Shown here piece after piece: positions 35,751-43,613 of a stretch of 64,000 bases of DNA (position 1 is the stretch's first letter; every line of letters begins with the position of its first letter). The stretch comes from Elusimicrobiota bacterium (lineage in GTDB: Bacteria; Elusimicrobiota; Elusimicrobia; FEN-1173), in NCBI GenBank assembly GCA_016715645.1, contig JADJZR010000019.1:1-64000 (forward strand). The letters are read 5' to 3'. The notes under the pieces were generated by a model. The model made no database searches and was not told the origin of the DNA. It was given only the letters and a program-made list of their open reading frames with translations. The translations under genes were made by a program, and so were the position numbers.

Positions 35751-36730
35751 TGGTCACGCGCCGATTGGCTCTGTCGGACCAGGAAGAGGCGGTTCTTCTT
35801 TTCGGTCCCCACGACAAGAACATCAAAGAAATTGAGCGGCGGTTCGGGGTGCAGGTGTTTGTGCGGCCGTCGGATCGGCTCAACGAGGGCGGGTTGACCT
35901 TGGCGGTGCGGGGCAATCCAAAACCCGTGGAACAGGCCGTATCCACCTTGACCGAGATGAAGCGGTCGGCCCTGTTGGGGCGCCGCCAGGGCGGGCGTGT
36001 GGAATCGGTGGACGTCCCCGCGGCGGGGTTGCCTCGGGCCGCGGCGGCACCGGCGGACGCGGTGTTGATGTCGGTCACGGGCCACGCGGTGCGGCCTCGG
36101 TCCGCCAACCAAAAAGCCTACGTGAAAGCGCTCCAAGAAAAAGACATGGTGTTCGGCATCGGTCCGGCGGGGACCGGCAAAACCTATTTGGCGGTGGCCT
36201 GTGCCGTGTCGGCGTTGGAACGGGGCGTGGTGTCTCGGATCATCCTCACTCGGCCGGTTGTGGAAGCCGGAGAAAAACTGGGTTTTTTGCCAGGCGACTT
36301 CTACGAGAAAGTCCATCCCTATTTAAAACCTCTATACGACGCGTTCCACAGCATGGTGGGAGCCGAACGGTTCCGCGCCATGCGCGATGAAGAAACCATC
36401 GAAATCGTTCCCCTGGCCTACATGCGGGGACGCACGTTGGACGACGCCTTCGCCATCTTGGACGAAGCCCAAAACACCACCCCGGAACAAATGAAAATGT
36501 TTCTAACCCGCATGGGCAACGGATCACGGATGGCCATCACCGGCGACGTGACGCAAATCGACCTGGACACCCAATCGCGGTCGGGCCTGGTGGTGATCCA
36601 AGACGTCCTGAAAAGCGTGTCGGACGTGGCGTTCGTGTGGTTCAGCGACACGGACGTGGTTCGCCACCCGCTGATCCAGAAAATTCTGAAAGCCTACGAC
36701 CAGTGGGACGCCCGGGGAAAAACACCGTGA
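35750..36730 (+). CDS. phoH: PhoH-like ATPase
   Basis: 326 residues. The N-terminal 80 residues form a KH-like RNA-binding region (LFGPHDKNIKEIERRFGVQVFVR). The P-loop GPAGTGKT lies at residues 138-145, the Walker B segment is in FAILDEAQNTT, and GDVTQIDL is the PhoH signature. Proteins of this family act in RNA metabolism and often neighbour ybeY, as here. The stop overlaps the next gene start (GTGA). Cytoplasmic. Confidence 0.93.
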   Translation: MVTRRLALSDQEEAVLLFGPHDKNIKEIERRFGVQVFVRPSDRLNEGGLTLAVRGNPKPVEQAVSTLTEMKRSALLGRRQGGRVESVDVPAAGLPRAAAAPADAVLMSVTGHAVRPRSANQKAYVKALQEKDMVFGIGPAGTGKTYLAVACAVSALERGVVSRIILTRPVVEAGEKLGFLPGDFYEKVHPYLKPLYDAFHSMVGAERFRAMRDEETIEIVPLAYMRGRTLDDAFAILDEAQNTTPEQMKMFLTRMGNGSRMAITGDVTQIDLDTQSRSGLVVIQDVLKSVSDVAFVWFSDTDVVRHPLIQKILKAYDQWDARGKTP

Positions 36731-38244
36731 GCCGTTCTCTCATCCAACAATTTCTCAGCCACGTTCTTCGGCCCGTATTGGTGCGTCTGCTGCGCTGGAC
36801 CGAACGAAAGGGGCCGCTTCCCAGTCCGCGGACCTCTGTGTTTTTGCACCGGGAAATTCATGTGCCCACGCCGGTGGTGGGCGTGGCCGTTTGGGTTCTG
36901 TTGTCGGCGGTGTTGTTCATGGAACTGGGGCCCGGGATTGGTCCGTTGACCGCCGTATTGATTTTGACCACGGGTTTGGTTGTTTTGTTTCGGCTCTACC
37001 TGCATCACGACCATCCGGAACTAATGCACGACGACGACGCGATCGCTTTGATCGGGGTGCTGGTGGTATCGGCGGCGCTGGGAATGGACCTGTGGTTTCA
37101 TCAAATCAACCTGTCGCCGTTTGGATTTCCCTTGGCGGCGGCCAGCATTTTGGTGACGGTTCTGCTCCACGCGCGGATGGGGGTGGTGTTGACTCTGGTG
37201 TTGTCGCTTTTGTTCGGGATCCTGAACGGTTTTTCGTTGGACAACGCCCTGGTGGCCTGTTTCAGCGGAATGGCGGGGGTCTCGTTGTCGTTGCGGGTCC
37301 GGACACGGCGGGATCTCACGGTGGCTTGTTTGGGATCGGCCGGCGGCGGGGCGGCCGCGGTGCTGATGTTGGCTTTGTTGAAACAGTGGCCCCCCGCCCA
37401 CGTGGTGGGGACATTGAAATGGGTGTTGGCCGCGGGGGGCTTTTCTGTGGTGGCGGTGGTGGCGCTGTTGCCCTTGCTGGAACTGTGTTTCTCGCGCTTA
37501 TCCACCATCCGTTTGTTGGAATTGTCCGACGTCAACCACCCGTTGTTGAAAGCCATGAGCCTGGACGCGCCGGGAACCTATCACCATTCGCTGATCGCCG
37601 CGTCCCTGGCCCAAGCGGCGGCCGAGCGCGTCGGCGCCAACGCGCTTCTCTGCCGGGTGGGGGCCTACTTCCACGACATCGGAAAGTTGGCCAAACCGGA
37701 ATATTTTGTGGAAAACCAAGGGGCCATCGGCAATCCCCACGAACTGTTGCCACCGAACATGTCGCGCATCGTGATTCAGTCCCACGTGAAAGACGGGTTG
37801 GCCCTGGCCCAAAAACACAATCTGGACCGGGCCATCGCCGACTTTATTTTGATGCATCACGGCACCAGCCGTGTGGAATATTTCTATCGGCGGGCCATCG
37901 AACAAACCGACGTCACTCAAGAGGTGGACGAAGACCTCTACCGCTACCCGGGTCCCAAACCACACAGTAAAGAGACCGCCATCGTGATGCTGGCGGATTC
38001 CGTGGAAGCGTCAGCCCGCACCCTGGAAAATCCCAGCCCCCAACGGCTGGTGGACCACGTGGACCGTATTGTGGACTCAAAAATTGCCGACGGACAATTC
38101 GAATCCGTTCCCTTGACGCTGGCCGAAGTGGCGGCGGTCAAAGACGCTTTTGTCAACTCGCTCATCGGCATTTACCACACCCGCCTGCATTACCCCACCT
38201 CGCAAGAAACCAATCTGGAAAAACGGCCCGCCCGACCGACGTGA
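36727..38244 (+). CDS. HD-domain membrane phosphodiesterase, short PgpH-type
   Basis: 505 residues from GTG 36727, which overlaps the phoH stop by 4 nt. Multiple membrane helices lie at residues about 45-260, followed by a cytoplasmic HDIG domain: TYHHSLIAASLAQAAAERV, AYFHDIGKLAKPEYF and the distal MHHGTSRVEYFY. PgpH proteins hydrolyse cyclic di-AMP. Typical members are longer and carry a large extracellular 7TMR-HDED domain, which appears absent here because the helices start near residue 45. The phoH-pgpH-ybeY order is common. c-di-AMP specificity is inferred. Confidence 0.85.
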   Translation: MSRSLIQQFLSHVLRPVLVRLLRWTERKGPLPSPRTSVFLHREIHVPTPVVGVAVWVLLSAVLFMELGPGIGPLTAVLILTTGLVVLFRLYLHHDHPELMHDDDAIALIGVLVVSAALGMDLWFHQINLSPFGFPLAAASILVTVLLHARMGVVLTLVLSLLFGILNGFSLDNALVACFSGMAGVSLSLRVRTRRDLTVACLGSAGGGAAAVLMLALLKQWPPAHVVGTLKWVLAAGGFSVVAVVALLPLLELCFSRLSTIRLLELSDVNHPLLKAMSLDAPGTYHHSLIAASLAQAAAERVGANALLCRVGAYFHDIGKLAKPEYFVENQGAIGNPHELLPPNMSRIVIQSHVKDGLALAQKHNLDRAIADFILMHHGTSRVEYFYRRAIEQTDVTQEVDEDLYRYPGPKPHSKETAIVMLADSVEASARTLENPSPQRLVDHVDRIVDSKIADGQFESVPLTLAEVAAVKDAFVNSLIGIYHTRLHYPTSQETNLEKRPARPT

Positions 38245-38726
38245 TTGTTTTGTTCACTGTAGACCGCGGATCGCGGCCCCCGGCCCAAGCGAAAGCCCGA
38301 ACCGCCATTCTTCTCGCGTTGAGCACTCGACCGCCTGTCGCGGCCGGCGAGCTGAACGTGGTGTGGACCAACCGGGGTCGCTTGCGCGGGATGAACTGGC
38401 GGTTTCGAGGCAAAAACAGGTTCACCGACATCATTGCCTTCCGGCACGGGCCTGACAGCGCCGTCGGGACATTTCCGTTGTCGGCAACACAACAGGCCCC
38501 GTTTGGAGACCTTTACATCGCGGTGGACCAGGCCCGGTTGAACGCCCGTCGGTTCGGCGTCTCTTTGGACGAAGAGATTGTTCGGTTGGCTGTCCATGGC
38601 ACGCTCCATTTGCTGGGCCACACGGATTACACGCCGGGCCCCCGGGCGCGCATGTGGGCGGTGCAAGAACCCATCGTTCGGGCGGTGATGGCCCGAAGCG
38701 GACGGACCTCCCCGGCCGCCCGATGA
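38241..38726 (+). CDS. ybeY: Endoribonuclease YbeY (16S rRNA maturation)
   Basis: 161 residues from GTG 38241 (GTGA overlap with the previous stop). The zinc site HGTLHLLGHTDYT fits the YbeY signature HGxLHLxGxDH with a slight change at the end (YT). YbeY processes 16S rRNA 3' ends and takes part in ribosome quality control. It sits directly after phoH and pgpH, the usual context, and 7 bases before a CNNM/CorC gene. Confidence 0.92.
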   Translation: MIVLFTVDRGSRPPAQAKARTAILLALSTRPPVAAGELNVVWTNRGRLRGMNWRFRGKNRFTDIIAFRHGPDSAVGTFPLSATQQAPFGDLYIAVDQARLNARRFGVSLDEEIVRLAVHGTLHLLGHTDYTPGPRARMWAVQEPIVRAVMARSGRTSPAAR

Positions 38727-38733
38727 GCGGACA

Positions 38734-39759
38734 ATGATTCTTCTCACGGGGATCGCGTTGGCGGTTTTGTTGGGGTTGTCCGCGACGTTTTCGATGGTGG
38801 AATCGGCGGTCACGGCCTTGTCGGCCTTGCGCATGAAAAAAATTGTTGTTCTTTCCCCCAAACTGGCCCCGTTGTTTCAAGAATGGTTGTCCAAGCCCCA
38901 TCGCCTGTTGACGGCGTTGATGGTGGGCAACAACGTCGTGAGCATCGGGTTTTCCAGTTTGGCGGCGGTGGCGGCGGTTCCGCTTAACGCCTTGTTTTCA
39001 GAAACCGTGGTCAGCTGGACCGTCTGGGTGGCGGTGACCGCGTCCTTGCTTGTCCTGGGCGAAATTCTTCCGAAAATCATCGGCCGCGTTTACCGCGAAC
39101 GGGTGGCGGCGGCCACGTTGCCTTGGCTGTCGGGGTTTGCCCGGGCGTTGTTTTGGGTGTGGGGGCCGGTCGGCTGGGCGGTGGAACGGATGGCCCCGGC
39201 CCTCCATCGCGCGCCGGTCAATCCGTTGGCGGTGGTCAGCCTGGAAGAACTTCAACACGCGGTCACGGAATCGGAAGCCGCCGGGCACTTGACGGAAGAC
39301 GCCGGCGATATGTTCCGCCGCGCGTTGGCCATGACCCACCGTACAGCCAAAGACGTGGCCCAGCCTGTCCACCAAATCGACGCGCTGGCGTTGGAACTGT
39401 TGGACCGCCCCAACGGCGGGGAGTTGTTCATGGATTTGCTGGTGGAAACCGGGCGAACCCGGGTTCCCGTCACCCGGGGCGGGCTGTACGCGGGGTATTT
39501 GAACGTGATGGACTTTCTGGCGTCCTCTCGAACGGGCCGTGTGCCGCCGATTCCGGCGATGGTCCGTCCCCTGCGGCGGGTTGTGCCCAACGCCACCGCG
39601 CTGGATTTGTTGGAAGATTTCCGACGGGAAGGCGACGGACTGGTCCTGGTGGGCGAACCAGGCGGTTCGGTGACGGGGCTGATTACTTTGGAAGATGTGT
39701 TGGAAGAATTGGTGGGCGAAATATTGGACGAATACGACCGGGAAGAGGCCGCGTCGTGA
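38734..39759 (+). CDS. CNNM/CorC-family membrane protein 1
   Basis: 341 residues. An N-terminal DUF21 membrane domain of about four helices (VESAVTALSALRMKK, GNNVVSIGFSSLAAVAAVP, LGEILPKIIGR) is followed by a CBS-pair region (MDLLVETGRTRVPVTRGG, GDGLVLVGEPGGSVTGLITLEDVLEELVGEI). Relatives transport or regulate Mg2+ (CorC/MpfA-like) and are often annotated as hemolysins. The ion-coordinating ETAFxS-type motif is here VESAVTALS. The end overlaps the second copy by 4 nt. Confidence 0.85.
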   Translation: MILLTGIALAVLLGLSATFSMVESAVTALSALRMKKIVVLSPKLAPLFQEWLSKPHRLLTALMVGNNVVSIGFSSLAAVAAVPLNALFSETVVSWTVWVAVTASLLVLGEILPKIIGRVYRERVAAATLPWLSGFARALFWVWGPVGWAVERMAPALHRAPVNPLAVVSLEELQHAVTESEAAGHLTEDAGDMFRRALAMTHRTAKDVAQPVHQIDALALELLDRPNGGELFMDLLVETGRTRVPVTRGGLYAGYLNVMDFLASSRTGRVPPIPAMVRPLRRVVPNATALDLLEDFRREGDGLVLVGEPGGSVTGLITLEDVLEELVGEILDEYDREEAAS

Positions 39760-40751
39760 CGATTCTCCTTTGGAAAACCGCGGGTGCGGCGTTGCTGTTT
39801 ATGTTTAGCGCGTCGTTGTCGTTGGCCGAAACGGCGTTCATGAGTTTGTCGCGTTTGCAGTTGGCCCGTTTGGGCCGGGCGCGGCCGGGACGGCTCGATT
39901 TTTGGCAGAACGATCCCGATCAAGCGTTGGCGGTCATTTTGCTCCTGAACAATGTGGTCAACGCCGGGCTGGCGGTGTTGTCGGTGTCCATGGCGCTGGA
40001 CGCCGCCGAAATGTTGCACTTTCCGTTTGAATGGGGACGGGTTCTTTTTCCAGTCGCCAGCGCCATCGTGGTCATCGCCCTGTGCGAAGTGGCGCCGAAA
40101 GTGGTGGCGAGGGCCTATTCGGAACCCTTGGCCCTGGCCCTGGCGCCGATGATGGAGCTGTTCACCCGTTGGTTGGGTCCGCTGATGCAGGGGTTGTTGG
40201 AGCGGGTGGGAATTTTGTTATCGTGGTTGTCTCGCACGGTGCGCACCGAGCGGGCCCAGTGGGACCACAACGTGATCCGCGCGTTGTTGGACAACGCGCC
40301 GATGGGAACGCCGTTGCGTCGGATGTTGAAAAACGTGGTGGGGTTCGCCCAAACCCCGGTGTCGGCGGTGATGGTGCCGCGGTCGGAAATCGCGTCGGTG
40401 GATCTTCGCTGGGGTGTCGACGGGGTGATCAGCCGCATTTTGTCCTCGGGTTATTCCCGCCTGCCGGCGCACCGCGGTTCGATTGACGGCGTCGTGGGAA
40501 TGGTTTACTCTAAGGACCTCTTGGCTCAGCGCCGCAGTGGTGCGCTGATCGCGTTGCAGGATTTGGTGCGGCCTTTGCCCCGGGTGTCTCCGACGACGCC
40601 GTTGGCCCGCTTGTTGAGGGATTTTCGCCAGGGCCACCACCATATGGCGTTGGTGGCCGATCCCGCTGGAAAAGTCGTCGGGTTGGTGACGCTTCAAGAC
40701 ACGCTGGAAGCCCTTGTCGGAGACATGGCCCAGGAACCACGGTACATCTAA
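39756..40751 (+). CDS. CNNM/CorC-family membrane protein 2
   Basis: 331 residues from GTG 39756 (GTGA overlap); the open frame extends far upstream but is only the shadow of the preceding gene. The DUF21 domain is clear (LAETAFMSLSRLQLARLG, LNNVVNAGLAVLSV, CEVAPKVVARAYSE) and the CBS pair follows (FAQTPVSAVMVPRSEIASVD, LVADPAGKVVGLVTLQDTLEALVGDM). Similar in layout to copy 1 but divergent, so the two may form a heterodimer. The TAA stop shares its last A with the mgtE ATG. Confidence 0.85.
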   Translation: MTILLWKTAGAALLFMFSASLSLAETAFMSLSRLQLARLGRARPGRLDFWQNDPDQALAVILLLNNVVNAGLAVLSVSMALDAAEMLHFPFEWGRVLFPVASAIVVIALCEVAPKVVARAYSEPLALALAPMMELFTRWLGPLMQGLLERVGILLSWLSRTVRTERAQWDHNVIRALLDNAPMGTPLRRMLKNVVGFAQTPVSAVMVPRSEIASVDLRWGVDGVISRILSSGYSRLPAHRGSIDGVVGMVYSKDLLAQRRSGALIALQDLVRPLPRVSPTTPLARLLRDFRQGHHHMALVADPAGKVVGLVTLQDTLEALVGDMAQEPRYI

Positions 40752-42133
40752 TGCCCTTGCATCCATCCGCCCTGTTTGTTCCGGAGATCAAACAGCTCCT
40801 GTTAAAAAAAGATTACAAGGAGCTGAAACAGGATCTCCAGGAAATCAACCCCGCCGATTTGGCCGAGGGGTGGGGCCGATTTGGTCCGTTTGAGCGGATC
40901 GTTCTTTTCAAGCTTTTGCCCATCGCGCGCGCGGCGGAACTGTTCGAAGAATTGGACGTGGAGCAACAGACCCATTTATTGACCGCCCTCGAGGGGGGGG
41001 CTTTGGGGCCTGTTTTGGAGGAGGTGGGGCCCTCGGCCGCGGCGACGTTGTTTCACCGCCTGCCGGAGAGGACAGTGCGTCGCATGGTGAACATGGTGCG
41101 CCGAGCCCAGTCGTCTCGGCCGGATCGGGACTGGGTGTTTGCTCCCAACACCGCCGGGGCGCTGATGCACTCGGACGTTTTGTTTTTGGGGTTCAAAATG
41201 ATGGTTTAGTAGGTTTTGGATTAGGTGTGCGTGGCCAGCCGACTGCACCGCATGAGCGAACTGCACATGCTGTATGTGACCGACGATCAGGGCCGGCTGA
41301 TGGGGGTGTTGACGCCCCGGGCGCTCATCGCGGCGCCGCGGGATATGAGGTTGTCGCACATTATGGGGCCGGTTCAACTCATCAAGATTCGGGCCGACGT
41401 GGACCAGGAAGAGGCCGCTAAGGTGTTTTCCAAATACAAACTGTTGGCGGCGCCCGTGGTGGATTCCGATAACCGGTTGCTGGGCGTTTTAACCGTCGAC
41501 GACATCCTGCACGTCATCAGCCAGGAGGCCACCGAAGACATCGCCAAAATGGCCGGTACCACGGCGGAAGAGTTGGAAGACGCGTCCGCCTCGCGGGTGG
41601 CGCGTTTGCGCATGCCGTGGTTGGTCACGACCTGTATCGCGGAAGTGGTGGTGGGGGCCATCGTCCACCGGTTCGAAGCCACGTTGGCCCAGGCCGTCGC
41701 TCTGGCGAGTTTCATGCCGCTCATCGCCGCCATGGGGGGCAACGTGGGGACCCAGTCGTCGACGTTGTGCGTGCGGGGGTTGGCCACGGGCCACTTGGTT
41801 TTGAAGGATTGGAAGCGGGTGACAATTCGGGAATTTTTGGCCGGGTTGTATATGGGCGCGGGGTATGGGGTGTTTGTGGGGCTGATCACCGCGGCGGTGC
41901 ATTCCGCCCGGTTCGGATGGGCGTTTCCGGTGGTGGTGGCGACGGCGGTGTTGTTGTCCATGACCGTGGCGTCGACGTTGGGCGCGGTGCAACCGTTTTT
42001 GTTAACCCGTTTTCGCATGGACCCCGCCGTGGCTGTCGGGCCGTTGGTGAGCACCATGACCGATCTGATGAGCGTAACGGCTTACTTATCGCTGGCCACT
42101 CTGGCTCTTTCGTTGGGATGGTTGACCCGCTGA
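40751..42133 (+). CDS. mgtE: Magnesium transporter MgtE interrupted by three in-frame TAG codons
   Basis: Read through, this is 460 codons with normal MgtE order: N-terminal superhelical domain (ADLAEGWGRFGPFERIVLFKLLP, LTALEGGALGPVLEEVGPSAAATL), CBS pair (LHMLYVTDDQGRLMGVLTPRALIAAP, VVDSDNRLLGVLTVDDIL), then five membrane helices with GGNVGTQSSTLCVRGLATG. TAG codons at 41207, 41210 and 41222 break it at the start of CBS 1, without any change of frame. Downstream reinitiation could start at GTG 41225 or ATG 41252, giving CBS plus membrane parts without the N domain. TAG is a normal stop in hisS-region neighbours (aspS, xerC), so general recoding is unlikely. Confidence 0.85.
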
Positions 42134-42771
42134 TGCAGATGAACGTTGAAGCGGTGGTGTTGTCGGCCCGGGCCGTTTCGGAACAGGACAAACGTCTGGT
42201 TCTGTTTACACGGGAACGGGGCCGCCTGTTCGCCCGGGCATCGGGCGCGTTTCGGCCCGGGGCCAAACTGTCGGCCGCCACCGAACCCGGGGTCCGGGGC
42301 CAGTTTCGACTGTGGTTGGCGGACGGTGCCGCGGGCGGGCGAGTGACCGGCGGTTCGGTGCTCGACGGTCATCCGGCCTTGCGCGGCCAGTGGCCCCGGT
42401 TGACGGCGGCTCTTTTTTTATGCGAGTGGATGGACCGGTGGACACCGCTTCTGCACCCCGCGCCGGAAAAATTCGATTTGCTGGTGCGCGCTTTGTCAGC
42501 GTTGGAGCGCCACGACGTGGCCGTGGTCCGCGCCGCGTTTTTAACGCAGTTCGCCCGACTCGCCGGATACGGACCTGTTCCAGGTGTGGCTGAAACGGAC
42601 CTGGAAGACTGGGACTTTGACGTTCCGGTCACGGGGGCGAATGCCCCCCGGGTGGGGGAACAAGTGATACAATTTCTCGCGCCGTTGCTGGACCGGCCGT
42701 TGCGGACGTTGGCGCATGGGCGGGCCCTGGCGGCCTTTTCAACTAAAGCAAAGGCGATGGTGTTCCCATGA
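42133..42771 (+). CDS. recO: DNA repair protein RecO
   Basis: 212 residues from ATG 42133, which overlaps the mgtE stop by one base. An N-terminal OB-fold (EAVVLSARAVSEQDKRLVLFTRERGRLFARASGAFRPGAKLSAATEPG) and a helical C-terminal half match RecO. The protein loads RecA with RecR onto gaps during homologous recombination. No CxxC zinc motif is present, a known variation; it is slightly short. Tight spacing with glyQ (4-nt overlap). Confidence 0.85.
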   Translation: MQMNVEAVVLSARAVSEQDKRLVLFTRERGRLFARASGAFRPGAKLSAATEPGVRGQFRLWLADGAAGGRVTGGSVLDGHPALRGQWPRLTAALFLCEWMDRWTPLLHPAPEKFDLLVRALSALERHDVAVVRAAFLTQFARLAGYGPVPGVAETDLEDWDFDVPVTGANAPRVGEQVIQFLAPLLDRPLRTLAHGRALAAFSTKAKAMVFP

Positions 42772-43613
42772 CGTTTCAAGAGATCATTCTGGCGCTTCAC
42801 AAATTTTGGGCCAAACAAGGATGCCTGTTGTGGCAACCTTACGACACGGAAAAGGGCGCGGGGACATTCAACCCGGCCACTTTTCTTCGCTGTTTGGGCC
42901 CGGCTCCCTGGGCGGCGGCGTATGTCGAACCGTCTCGGCGGCCCACCGACGGCCGATACGGCGAAAATCCCAACCGGCTCCAACATTACTACCAGTATCA
43001 GGTGATCATGAAACCGGCCCCTTCCGACATTCAGAACCTTTATTTATCTTCCTTGAAGACCATCGGCATCGATCCCAAACGGCACGACATTCGGTTCGTG
43101 GAAGACGATTGGGAATCGCCCACCTTGGGAGCCTGGGGGTTGGGCTGGGAAGTGTGGTTGGACGGAATGGAAATCACCCAATTCACTTATTTCCAACAAG
43201 TCGGGGGCATCAACCTCAATCCGATTTCCGTTGAAATCACCTACGGGCTGGAACGGTTGGCCATGTATTCCCAAAAGAAAAACAGCGTTTTCGATGTGTT
43301 GTGGACGCCCCACGTGACGTACGGTCAAGTGCATTTGGAGGACGAGCGGCAGTTTTCCCGATACAACTTCGAGGAAGCCGATGTGTCTCTTTTGCGACGG
43401 CATTTCGACGATTGGGAAGGGGAAGCCAAACGGTTGTTGGAGAAGGGGTTGGTCCTTCCGGCCTACGACGCGGTGATGAAATGTTCCCATGTCTTCAATC
43501 TGCTGGACGCTCGGGGAGCGATTTCGGTCACGGAACGGGTGACGTACATCGGACGGGTCCGCGGCTTGGCGCGGCGAACGGCGGAAGCCTACGTGGAAGG
43601 AGCGTCCCGATGA
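42768..43613 (+). CDS. glyQ: Glycyl-tRNA synthetase alpha chain
   Basis: Catalytic subunit of the alpha2/beta2 bacterial GlyRS. [56 protein letters not shown]-like motifs (starting APWAAAY at about residue 47) and FTYFQQVGG are diagnostic. 281 residues, slightly under the usual 290-300. Stop overlaps the glyS start (ATGA), so the two subunits are coupled. Confidence 0.96.
   Translation: [281 protein letters not shown]

Noticed and set aside
36891..37970. 359-codon plus-strand frame inside the pgpH-like gene
   Set aside because: Gly/Arg-rich alternative frame; the HDIG frame is unambiguous.
40751..42133. Genome-wide recoding of TAG as an amino acid, suggested by mgtE
   Set aside because: TAG ends aspS, xerC, the HEAT gene and rsmH at the expected protein ends.
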